From Mageeibacillus sp. UBA1255 (lineage in GTDB: Bacteria > Bacillota > Clostridia > UBA1212 > UBA1255): a DNA stretch of 14,584 nt. Where the stretch lies: the NCBI GenBank assembly GCA_002308795.1, contig DBVV01000110.1, positions 34,393-48,976 of the forward strand, written 5' to 3'. A program made the translations under genes and the position numbers. The number at the start of each line of letters is the position of its first letter. Within the stretch, counting starts at the first letter, position 1. The notes beneath the pieces were generated by a model. It was not told the DNA's origin. It did not search any database and saw nothing but the letters and a program-made list of their open reading frames with translations. This document shows positions 8,212 to 14,584 of this stretch, piece by piece.

Positions 8212-9063
8212 ATGGAAAAATATGTCGTACTGTACAATAAGCTATCCGGTACTTCTGAAGAGGCTATTAAGAAGCTGGAGCCGCTTATCAGTGGTAAAGG
8301 CAGCGTGGAGTTCAAGGACATCACGACGTTAGGCGGATATGCCGGATTTTTCGGCGATCTCGATGCCGAGAGCAAGCTCGTTATTTGCGGCGGAGACGGT
8401 ACTCTTAACCGTTTCGTTAACGAGGCGGACGAGTTTATAGCTGATCGCGAGATCTACTACTTCCCCTCCGGAACCGGAAATGATTTTGTGAGAGACGTAG
8501 AACTCGATTTTACGCAAGGACCGGTTGAGATAAGCAAATATCTTAAGAATCTCCCGACAGTTACCGTGAAGGGCAAGACGTGCAAGTTTATCAACAACGT
8601 CGGTTTCGGTATCGACGGATATTGCTGCCAGGTCGGAGATGAGATGAAAGCAAGCGGCAAGGTCCCCAACTATACGTCGATCGCCATCAACGGCCTGCTT
8701 TTCCACTTCAAATCCAAGAACGCGGATATCACCATTGACGGTAAACATTACGAATTCAAGAACGTCTGGATCGCTCCTACTATGATGGGCCGTTTCTACG
8801 GAGGCGGAATGAACGCAGCTCCCGAGCAGAACAGATTGTCCGAGGAGAAGACTGTTTCTCTTACGATCATGCACGGTAAGAGCCGTATCGGAACGCTGAT
8901 CATATTCCCTTCCATTTTCAAAGGCGAGCATGTCAAGCACACCAAGAAAGTCTCCGTTTTCACAGGCCACGATATAACAGTTAAATTTGACGCACCGTCT
9001 CCTCTGCAGATCGACGGAGAAACTGTGCTCGACGTGACCGAGTACACGGTATCGTATAAATGA
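8212..9063 (+). CDS. Diacylglycerol-kinase-family lipid kinase (DgkB/YegS type)
   Basis: The 283-residue protein belongs to the soluble diacylglycerol kinase catalytic-domain family, which phosphorylates diacylglycerol or related lipids at the inner membrane face. The nucleotide-binding motif is ICGGDGTLNRF (58-68), and PSGTGNDFVRD (85-95) is the second family hallmark. The C-terminal half holds VGFGIDG (130-136) and LQIDGE (265-270), as expected for the two-domain fold. I start it at the ATG at 8212 because AAAGGA lies 9 bases ahead. The in-frame ATG at 8203 directly abuts that site and could not use it. It follows the MutS-like gene by 90 bases and ends before the bidirectional terminator. 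The true lipid substrate cannot be told from sequence. No membrane segment is visible. Confidence 0.9.
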   Translation: MEKYVVLYNKLSGTSEEAIKKLEPLISGKGSVEFKDITTLGGYAGFFGDLDAESKLVICGGDGTLNRFVNEADEFIADREIYYFPSGTGNDFVRDVELDFTQGPVEISKYLKNLPTVTVKGKTCKFINNVGFGIDGYCCQVGDEMKASGKVPNYTSIAINGLLFHFKSKNADITIDGKHYEFKNVWIAPTMMGRFYGGGMNAAPEQNRLSEEKTVSLTIMHGKSRIGTLIIFPSIFKGEHVKHTKKVSVFTGHDITVKFDAPSPLQIDGETVLDVTEYTVSYK

Positions 9064-9108
9064 CAGGAAAACGTTAAACACGTCTGATCCCAATCATTTA
9101 CGATGATC

Positions 9109-9150
9109 AAAAAAACCGGCCGGATCATTTTGGTTGATCCGGCCGTTTTT
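9109..9150. terminator. Bidirectional intrinsic terminator between convergent genes
   Basis: A perfect 11-base-pair GC-rich stem, CGGCCGGATCA (9117-9127) paired with TGATCCGGCCG (9135-9145), encloses a 7-base loop. It is followed by TTTTT on the plus strand and preceded by seven A (9109-9115), which is a T run on the minus strand. It can therefore end both the plus-strand lipid kinase transcript and the minus-strand operon whose last gene stops at 9199. Confidence 0.93.
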
Positions 9151-9166
9151 ATTATTATCATCATTT

Positions 9167-9184
9167 CAGCAAATCGTTTTGCTG
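9167..9184. repeat. Small hairpin after the TPM-domain gene
   Basis: CAGCAAA (9167-9173) and TTTGCTG (9178-9184) form a 7-base-pair stem with a 4-base loop. It sits 15 bases past the stop codon of the minus-strand TPM gene and ahead of the main terminator. No T run follows on either strand, so it is not a terminator alone. It might protect the 3' end of the transcript. Confidence 0.45.
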
Positions 9185-9198
9185 CTATATCAAAAAGA

Positions 9199-10119
9199 TC
9201 AGAATCCTCTTCCTCCGCCGCTGAAGCTGTGTCCTCCGGACGAATGGAATCCGCCGCTGTATGACGAGCCGCCTCCGGAACGCGATGACGACGATTGGAT
9301 CAAAGTCTTCGTAACGTTTGTCCGCAGGAACGTATCGTTCAGCACGTCTACTCTAACGGAATCAGGCACAAGATAATTAGAAGCGACCACCGACTGGGCC
9401 AGGCCTTTCATTGACACCGATGCCGATGACAGAGATATTAAACCTGCGACAAGACCTGCGATCGATGCTATAAACAAATACTTCAGTACAGATCCGAAAG
9501 TGAGCGGGAATTTGCCGTTCGTCAGGAGCGTATCGAGATCATTGAAATATGCGCTCACACCTTCGGCGTATTCTCCCCTGTGCATGTACGGTTCCATCGT
9601 ATCATCCATATGGTTAACGTTCTTTTCAGTGAAGAATTTCTCTGCATCGCCTGTACCTGCGGTAAACCAGCCTCTGTTTCCCGGTTCCATCGAAATAAAC
9701 ATTACGACGCCGCTGTAATTCGGTCCGACACCGTATCCGTTCATATCATAAAATTCCGCGGCGTACATCCTGCGCCCGAGTTCGTATGCGCTATCGTCGG
9801 TGACGAGCACGAAGTCCATATTATATTTCTGCTTCATCTGCGCCAGCTGTGACTTGAGCGATTCCAGTTCCCCGCTGTTGAAAATGCCGGCGTAATCGAC
9901 CACCCGAGGGGTCGACGGGTCGTTATGGAACACGTCTGAAGGGCCGAATCCTTCTTTATACCACGAAGGCATCCCGGCAGAACTGACTCCGGTCTGTGTA
10001 TAACCGTACTCATCTTCCAAGCTGTAATCATCCTCTATGCTGTCAGACGCGAACGCGACGCATACGGACAATGAGATGATGATTATCGAAAACAGCAATA
10101 TCTTTACAAATCTGTTCAT
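9199..10119 (-). CDS. Secreted or membrane-tethered TPM-domain protein with Gly/Ser-rich tail
   Basis: The 306-residue product starts with a signal peptide (MNRFVKILLF, hydrophobic to about residue 22, probable cleavage after AFA at 24). A TPM domain follows at about 73-200 (VVDYAGIFNSGELESL; MDFVLVTDD at 101-109), as in YgcG-like proteins. Next come a membrane segment (about 210-230) and a low-complexity tail rich in Gly, Ser and His (279-306), typical of this family. Some TPM proteins have acid phosphatase activity or act as assembly factors; the role here is unknown. The ATG at 10119 has GGGAGGT ahead of it, inside the end of the upstream gene, whose stop codon is only 2 bases away. Translation is therefore probably coupled to the zinc-ribbon protein. 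An upstream in-frame start at 10200 would lie within that gene and spoil the signal peptide. Confidence 0.86.
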   Translation of the reverse strand: MNRFVKILLFSIIIISLSVCVAFASDSIEDDYSLEDEYGYTQTGVSSAGMPSWYKEGFGPSDVFHNDPSTPRVVDYAGIFNSGELESLKSQLAQMKQKYNMDFVLVTDDSAYELGRRMYAAEFYDMNGYGVGPNYSGVVMFISMEPGNRGWFTAGTGDAEKFFTEKNVNHMDDTMEPYMHRGEYAEGVSAYFNDLDTLLTNGKFPLTFGSVLKYLFIASIAGLVAGLISLSSASVSMKGLAQSVVASNYLVPDSVRVDVLNDTFLRTNVTKTLIQSSSSRSGGGSSYSGGFHSSGGHSFSGGGRGF

Positions 10120-10121
10120 AA

Positions 10122-11291
10122 TCAACCTCCCATAAACCATCTTAGGAAAAAGAACGCTATTGCTGCGACAATAAGGAAAGGTATCCCGAAGTAGAGCCAT
10201 TTTTTACCCTTACTCACGGGAAGCTCGCCTACGACCTTGCCTGTCTGGCCGTTCGCAGCGTACCTGTACGTCTTCCCTGCATATTTGCACTCGAACAGAT
10301 ACACAGGAAGCATCACGTATTTAACCGATGAATCTGTGATCTCCATCCTGTCCTCGGTAACGTGAACGGAAGAATAATCACTAACGCTGTTAACGACCAT
10401 ATTGACAACGCTGTTTCGCACTCTATCGGATACACGCGGCAGATTCTCGTCAGGATCCGAATCGAATCTGTCTGAAGAAAAGCCCGTCAGATAACCGCTG
10501 TTAAATTCTGTTATCTGGCTGTAATCAAACGGCTCGATCGAATCCATCAGGTCATTATCCATCTTAACGCTGGCATCTACCGGGATCCTGTCGAAACTCA
10601 TTTCAGCCGCTCTTTCGAGGTCATATTCCGAAGTCTCGGTATATCTGTAGCCGCTGTTCGTATAAGACTTTACCTTTGAGCCGGAAAGTTTCATCTCGCC
10701 TTTGAGCGTGCAGTTATACAGCCAGAAAGGAACGTAGATGCCTCTTACCGTGCTCATTTTATTATCTGCGAAAAAGTTGAAAGGCAAAAGTTTTCTTCCT
10801 TTGTAGTAGTCTCTTACTGCAGCGGGAAGCTTATCCGGAAGGATCTTGAAAGGAATGATACCGTTCGGCCTGAGTCCTGCCGTAACGTTCTCGGTCAATA
10901 TAAGATAGTTATCGCAGTACGGGCATTTGGCGGAAGCTGTGATCGCGTCAAGGATCACTTCGGCGCCGCACGTCTTGCAGATGTACGATACCGTCCCTTC
11001 AAGATGCTCATTCTTAAGATTTTTCTTATACCGTTTCCAGTCAAATTCCTTAAGCGGGACCTTATCCGCCTTGCCTGCAGACGAACCGGCAGCTGCAGCG
11101 TCCGCCTGGGCAGCATTCTGATCAGCAGCCTGTCCCTCAGGTTTAGCTCCGTTCTGCAGCCCGTTCTCGGTCTTCAGGGAATCGATGTCAAATTTACTGC
11201 CGCAATAACTGCATAACGCCATCCCGCTCTCAATATCAAATTGAAGCGTTCCGTTACAGTTCGGACATTTGTGTAAGAACATTTCGCTCAT
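10122..11291 (-). CDS. Double zinc-ribbon protein with C-terminal membrane anchor
   Basis: The 389-residue protein has two zinc-ribbon modules. The first has Cys9, Cys12, Cys27 and Cys30 (CPNC...CSYC) and the second Cys105, Cys108, Cys123 and Cys126 (CKTC...CPYC). A low-complexity Ala/Gln/Asp linker (about 45-78) separates them. The middle is a beta-rich region of unknown fold. A hydrophobic helix near the end (WLYFGIPFLIVAAIAFFFL, 365-383) should anchor it in the membrane with the ribbons in the cytoplasm. It resembles proteins annotated as TFIIB-type zinc-ribbon proteins, but nothing points to a transcription role. It follows the lipoprotein gene by 28 bases and precedes the TPM gene by 2. 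A GGGAG site lies about 12 bases before the ATG, rather far. The function is unrecognised; a chaperone or envelope-linked role is only a guess. Confidence 0.8.
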   Translation of the reverse strand: MSEMFLHKCPNCNGTLQFDIESGMALCSYCGSKFDIDSLKTENGLQNGAKPEGQAADQNAAQADAAAAGSSAGKADKVPLKEFDWKRYKKNLKNEHLEGTVSYICKTCGAEVILDAITASAKCPYCDNYLILTENVTAGLRPNGIIPFKILPDKLPAAVRDYYKGRKLLPFNFFADNKMSTVRGIYVPFWLYNCTLKGEMKLSGSKVKSYTNSGYRYTETSEYDLERAAEMSFDRIPVDASVKMDNDLMDSIEPFDYSQITEFNSGYLTGFSSDRFDSDPDENLPRVSDRVRNSVVNMVVNSVSDYSSVHVTEDRMEITDSSVKYVMLPVYLFECKYAGKTYRYAANGQTGKVVGELPVSKGKKWLYFGIPFLIVAAIAFFFLRWFMGG

Positions 11292-11319
11292 TTTAGATTA
11301 ACGCTCCCGGACGTCAATA

Positions 11320-12726
11320 TCAGTTCATCAATGTGAGCCATTTTTCGTTGGCCTGAGTCTGAAGTTTCTCTAATGCTGTCTGCGCATCGACCGAGCCGGA
11401 CAATATCCTTGCGAGTGCGCCTGACATATTGTTCATAAATATATCGGAGATCTCCATCGGAGCCTGTGTGGAAACGAAGCAGGGCTGCGTACGGTCGGTA
11501 TAGGTAACGAACACTTTGTAGTTCTTATCCGTCCATACGGTACCCGGTCCGTACCAGAAAGTCTCTTCCGAAAGCGACTTAAGGAGCGGCACGCTGCTTC
11601 CGGTCTGGCTGTGATATCCCCTCTGCCCCGCTTCGGTAAGGAAGAACAGCGCAAAAGCTGCAGCGGTATCGGGATTATCAGTTCTGTTATAAACAACGTA
11701 ACCGGTAGCGTCGGTGGAGATATTGTGGTTCGGGAAAGCAGGGAACGGGCAGAAATCCCAGTTGATCTTCATTCTGTCGTACGCGTTTCCGAGTCTCGTG
11801 AGCCACGTCATATTGTTGAACGTTTTAAAGCAGACGTAAGATACGTTCGAATCTCCGTCAGGGATCTTTGCAAACTTATCTTTAACTGCGCCACTGATGC
11901 TTCCGAGCATATCCTCGGGGAACAGCCAGCCTTCCTGAACGGCATTGATCAGCTCGTTCACGCCCTGCATGACTTCATTGCTGTCCGTAATGGTAACTTT
12001 ATGTTCGACGTTGTCGATCCACTTACCGCCGTAGCCGCGGAAGAACATCTGCCAAATAGGAGCCCAGCCGAGTTTCATTGACGCGCCGCACTGGAGCACC
12101 TGGCCGTTCTCTTCTACTGTAAGCTGCTTGCAAAGTGCCTTGAAATCCTCCCACTGATATGCGATCGTATTGTCAAAATCAACACCTGCGGCTTCGATTA
12201 TATCATTGTTGTAAATAAGTACCGATTCGCCTATCTTTCTGGGCACCATATAGAGTCTTCCGTCGATCCTTCCGGCATCGATCGCTCCTGTATATACGTC
12301 GCCGAGGTCAATGTTCATAGGCTTGATATATGAATCGAGAGGCATCAGCGCGTTATGGTTGGTGTGGTAGTTAACCGTATCATTCGAGTCACACCAGAAA
12401 ACGTCGCCGATATCTCCTGCAGAAATACGCGTCGGATAAGAAGAACGGTTTGCTTCCTCATAAATAACGCGTGCATTCGGAAAAGCCGCCATAAATGCGT
12501 TCACGACGCCCTTGGGGGCAAGTGATTCCGATTCCGTTCCGCTCTCGTTATTTACAGTAAATGTGATCACTCCGCGGATATTAAGATCTTCAACAGTTTT
12601 ATCCTGTTCGACGTATCCTGTTTGAACGACCCTTCTCTTACATCCGATGAGTCCGGCCGTAATGACCAGCACGAGTGTCAGCATTACTATCTTCAGCAGC
12701 AGACCGCTTCTGTGAGTCTTTTGCAT
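11320..12726 (-). CDS. Extracellular solute-binding lipoprotein (ABC sugar-type), orphan
   Basis: The 468-residue protein starts with a lipoprotein signal peptide: a basic start (MQKTHRSGLLLK), a hydrophobic core, and the lipobox LIGC with the lipidated Cys at residue 29. The mature part resembles family 1 solute-binding proteins of carbohydrate ABC transporters (FTVNNESGTESE near 49-60, then GDVFWCDSNDTVNYH, and LMPLDSYI). The substrate cannot be read from the sequence. No permease or ATPase gene lies beside it, which is unusual for a dedicated transporter. The start at 12726 has AAAGGGG about 11 bases upstream. An in-frame ATG at 12765 lies upstream of the promoter's -10 box and is unlikely to be transcribed. 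It is the first gene of an operon with the zinc-ribbon and TPM genes. Confidence 0.87.
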   Translation of the reverse strand: MQKTHRSGLLLKIVMLTLVLVITAGLIGCKRRVVQTGYVEQDKTVEDLNIRGVITFTVNNESGTESESLAPKGVVNAFMAAFPNARVIYEEANRSSYPTRISAGDIGDVFWCDSNDTVNYHTNHNALMPLDSYIKPMNIDLGDVYTGAIDAGRIDGRLYMVPRKIGESVLIYNNDIIEAAGVDFDNTIAYQWEDFKALCKQLTVEENGQVLQCGASMKLGWAPIWQMFFRGYGGKWIDNVEHKVTITDSNEVMQGVNELINAVQEGWLFPEDMLGSISGAVKDKFAKIPDGDSNVSYVCFKTFNNMTWLTRLGNAYDRMKINWDFCPFPAFPNHNISTDATGYVVYNRTDNPDTAAAFALFFLTEAGQRGYHSQTGSSVPLLKSLSEETFWYGPGTVWTDKNYKVFVTYTDRTQPCFVSTQAPMEISDIFMNNMSGALARILSGSVDAQTALEKLQTQANEKWLTLMN

Positions 12727-12755
12727 GATAAGACACACCCCTTTCTTACAGATAA

Positions 12756-12784
12756 ATTCTAACACAGTACGTTCGTTTTTTCAA
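12756..12784 (-). promoter_or_regulatory. Promoter of the lipoprotein / zinc-ribbon / TPM operon
   Basis: On the minus strand, TTGAAA (12784-12779) and TAGAAT (12761-12756) are 17 bases apart, with TGT before the -10 as an extended element. The start point would be near 12749, leaving a leader of about 23 bases that carries the AAAGGGG ribosome binding site. No terminator is seen between the preceding flavoprotein gene and this promoter, so read-through from that gene is possible. Confidence 0.78.
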
Positions 12785-12793
12785 TAGCCTTCG

Positions 12794-12844
12794 CCCGCGC
12801 GCCACGACTCATTGCCGCCCGTGCGTTACGACTCGTTGACCGCC
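12794..12844. repeat. Imperfect 24-base tandem duplication across a stop codon
   Basis: Two copies, 12794-12817 and 12818-12844, share ACGACTC and flanking sequence. They differ mainly by C/T and A/G changes and one inserted base. The right copy covers the last codons and TAA stop of the flavoprotein gene. The left copy repeats Asn-Glu-Ser in the same frame but has TGG in place of the stop. Confidence 0.75.
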
Positions 12845-13323
12845 TTTCCAGATATATATTCCGGGGACAATGCGAACATCATAGTTGACGGCCCGTATTT
12901 CTCGATCTCGCGTCTGATATATTCTTCGTCGCACGTGAATTTTCTGCTCAGTTTCGCAGCGATATCATATATCGTATCGACGTCGTCAATAAATTCGATC
13001 TTTCCGAATACTATCACGCTTTTGAAGTTGAGCGCCCATCCGCCTTCTTCCCTGCTTACTTCGCCGAACACGCAAAACGATGCCTTATCGCAGCGCCTGA
13101 TCGCGTCGATCTTATGACCTTTCCTGGCGCTGTGAAAATAGATCCTGCCGTCCTCCTCATTATAAAAATGATTCAGAGGAACCCCGTAAGGATAACCGTT
13201 ATCCCCGATTACGGATAAAACTCCGCGCTTTTCTTTTTTCAATATTTCAACGCATTCGTCCGGATCGAGCTGCTGCTTTGATCTCATCATTTTTCTGAAT
13301 AATTTTACGCTTTCTTGTTCCAT
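12826..13323 (-). CDS. Pyridoxamine 5'-phosphate oxidase-fold flavoprotein (NimA-like family)
   Basis: This 165-residue cytoplasmic protein matches the split-barrel, FMN-binding family that includes NimA-type nitroreductase-like proteins. Supporting segments are RGVLSVIGDNGYPYGVPLNHFY (33-54), IYFHSARKGHKIDAI (61-75, the FMN phosphate-binding stretch) and KASFCVFGEVS (80-90). Length and layout fit small clostridial members. The ATG is 15 bases after the preceding gene's stop and has only a weak GGTG site, so translational coupling is likely. The stop is TAA at 12828-12826, within a duplicated segment that would otherwise stay open for 14 more codons to a TGA at 12781. Family membership does not show drug resistance. 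Substrate and cofactor are unconfirmed. Confidence 0.86.
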   Translation of the reverse strand: MEQESVKLFRKMMRSKQQLDPDECVEILKKEKRGVLSVIGDNGYPYGVPLNHFYNEEDGRIYFHSARKGHKIDAIRRCDKASFCVFGEVSREEGGWALNFKSVIVFGKIEFIDDVDTIYDIAAKLSRKFTCDEEYIRREIEKYGPSTMMFALSPEYISGKAVNES

Positions 13324-13338
13324 TCAAATCACACCGTT

Positions 13339-14442
13339 CTAGTTGTAGATGCCGTATTTGTGGGCGGCCTGATACATAGCGATGACATTCTCCGCCGGAG
13401 AATTGTCCTGAATAGCATGAGACGGCGCAAAATGATAGCCTCTATACGCCATACACGACTCAAGGGTCCGGCGGCAATACTCATCCACTTCCTCAGGCGT
13501 TCCGTACGCGAGAGGCCCCGCGGTGGATATCAATCCCCTCAGCGTAAGCCTGCCGCCGTAATGCCCGATCAGATAGTCGACAGACATATTGACCGCCTCG
13601 GGCTGGAGTGAGTCAACGCCTTTGACACCCATTTCTATGTAATCCTCATAAACCCACGATGAAGACCCGCACGAGTGGATCATCACGGGAAGAGAATTGA
13701 CGTTTGCCAGATCTATAAACTGCTTGTGGATCGGTTTTAAAATATCCCGATATAGTTCAAGGCTGATCATCGGGCCGCGCTGCGTACCAAGATCCTCGCC
13801 AAGCCATACGAACGACAGATGCTCTTTGCATTTTTCGATCGTTCTGTACATGACCTCAAGCTGAGAAGCGGCCCTGCGGCGCATAAAATCAACTGCAGCA
13901 TCGTCGTTCATCAAAAGATGCACGAGCACGTCTTCCATCCCCATTATGCGCCCATTTGAATTAATCACGTCAGGGACACCGGCGTGCCCGACGTAAAGAG
14001 CGTACCTGGGAGAAAGCACTTTCGCTGCCTCAAGCGCGGCATCATAATCAAAATCATCCGGATCCGGGATCGGATAAGATGCAAACAATTCATCTTCAGC
14101 ATCTTTAAGCGGGAAATCGCAGAAATCCCAGTAACCGCCTGATTGATTTGCGACGAGGCGCATATAGCATCCCTCGAGGCTGTCAACGATCCTGTCAGGT
14201 TTATCGGGATACAGTTTCGGTCCGACGTAGGGCGCGTTGATGCCGGTATAATCTACGCCGAGCGCGTCGTCAAGCGCGCGTCTGTCTTCAGGCCTTATTC
14301 CGAGAGCAGCGCACAAACGGCTGTGGACAACTCCGTTGGCCTCGTATCCGATCGTTACGCGGTCTGTTTTTTCAAAAGCGAACGTTCGCTCGACACGCTC
14401 ACGGGAGTTCATTGACTCCTTCGCTTTTATTATTCTCTGCAT
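13339..14442 (-). CDS. Uroporphyrinogen decarboxylase-fold protein (MtaA/UroD-like), not HemE
   Basis: The 367-residue protein has the URO-D barrel pattern: MNSRERVERTFAFEKTDRV (11-29) at the start, LGEDLGTQRGPMIS (214-227), MIHSCGSS (254-261), LQPEAVNM (279-286) and FAPSHAIQ (338-345). His256-x-Cys258 resembles the zinc-binding pair of corrinoid methyltransferases such as MtaA. The MRQAGR motif of true heme-pathway uroporphyrinogen decarboxylase is missing, so it should not be called hemE. Methyl transfer is plausible, but no corrinoid protein is encoded nearby and the substrate is unknown. I chose the ATG at 14442, which has AAGGGGGG about 9 bases upstream. The ATG at 14412 matches the usual family start and has AAGGAG only 3 bases away, so it remains possible (357 residues). 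It is first in a two-gene operon. Confidence 0.85.
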   Translation of the reverse strand: MQRIIKAKESMNSRERVERTFAFEKTDRVTIGYEANGVVHSRLCAALGIRPEDRRALDDALGVDYTGINAPYVGPKLYPDKPDRIVDSLEGCYMRLVANQSGGYWDFCDFPLKDAEDELFASYPIPDPDDFDYDAALEAAKVLSPRYALYVGHAGVPDVINSNGRIMGMEDVLVHLLMNDDAAVDFMRRRAASQLEVMYRTIEKCKEHLSFVWLGEDLGTQRGPMISLELYRDILKPIHKQFIDLANVNSLPVMIHSCGSSSWVYEDYIEMGVKGVDSLQPEAVNMSVDYLIGHYGGRLTLRGLISTAGPLAYGTPEEVDEYCRRTLESCMAYRGYHFAPSHAIQDNSPAENVIAMYQAAHKYGIYN

Positions 14443-14518
14443 GCCGTTCTGCCCCCCTTCTAAAAAGCAGCGCTCCCCTGACCGGATCACGGATCTTCGC
14501 ATTAATAAACCTGCCTGA

Positions 14519-14547
14519 AGTATATCAAATGCATAATTAAAAGTCAA
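14519..14547 (-). promoter_or_regulatory. Promoter of the UroD-like / flavoprotein operon
   Basis: On the minus strand, TTGACT (14547-14542) and TATACT (14524-14519) are 17 bases apart, with TGA just before the -10. Transcription should begin near 14512, giving a leader of about 70 bases. The leader contains an AGCGCT palindrome but no riboswitch I recognise. The remaining 37 bases to the window edge (14548-14584) show no feature I can support. Confidence 0.84.
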
Positions 14548-14584
14548 TTTTAAGGAAATCGAAGACAGCGTAAAGAGATTGTAG

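Noticed and set aside
8329..9093. 254-codon minus-strand frame opposite the lipid kinase
   Set aside because: The plus-strand frame carries the diagnostic GGDGT and PSGTGND motifs. The antisense product has no recognisable features.
13339..14442. Assignment as hemE (heme biosynthesis)
   Set aside because: The MRQAGR active-site motif is absent and no other heme gene is nearby.
14443..14547. In-frame N-terminal extension of the UroD-like protein starting at 14547
   Set aside because: The ATG would lie within the -35 box, upstream of the likely transcription start near 14512, and the extra residues do not resemble the family.

Overview
The window looks like chromosome of an anaerobic Bacillota bacterium, most likely Clostridia. 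The grounds are a glgB-glgC-glgD-glgA-glgP gene order, the GlgD subunit (typical of this phylum), purine-rich GGAGG-type ribosome binding sites and sigma-A-like promoters. I cannot name the genus. The sequence is almost fully coding, with no stretch over 300 bases without a gene. I saw no RNA gene, insertion sequence, CRISPR array, origin or phage gene.

Bases 1-6196, minus strand: a glycogen operon read right to left. It runs from branching enzyme GlgB through ADP-glucose pyrophosphorylase GlgC, its catalytically degenerate paralogue GlgD and glycogen synthase GlgA to the first 118 residues of glycogen phosphorylase GlgP, which runs off the left edge. Together they make, branch and degrade glycogen. 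A near-consensus promoter lies ahead of glgB. Its -35 box shares five base pairs with the -35 box of a divergent promoter.

Bases 6373-9063, plus strand: a MutS-like ATPase without a mismatch-recognition domain, with Asn in place of the Walker B Asp. It is followed, after an AT-rich perfect hairpin, by a diacylglycerol-kinase-family lipid kinase. A strong bidirectional terminator (9109-9150) separates this pair from the convergent genes to the right.

Bases 9199-12726, minus strand: a three-gene operon encoding a solute-binding lipoprotein with no transport permease nearby, a double zinc-ribbon protein with a C-terminal membrane anchor, and a secreted TPM-domain protein. It has its own promoter.

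Bases 12826-14442, minus strand: a two-gene operon encoding a uroporphyrinogen-decarboxylase-fold protein of the methyltransferase-like type and a small flavin-binding protein of the pyridoxamine-phosphate-oxidase fold. It also has its own promoter. The flavoprotein gene ends in an in-frame imperfect duplication that spans its stop codon.

Most of the window is recognisable housekeeping or accessory metabolism. I did not find a clearly new defence or mobile system. The most useful leads are the shared glg/mutS-like promoter region, the altered MutS-like ATPase, the orphan lipoprotein operon and the duplicated stop region.
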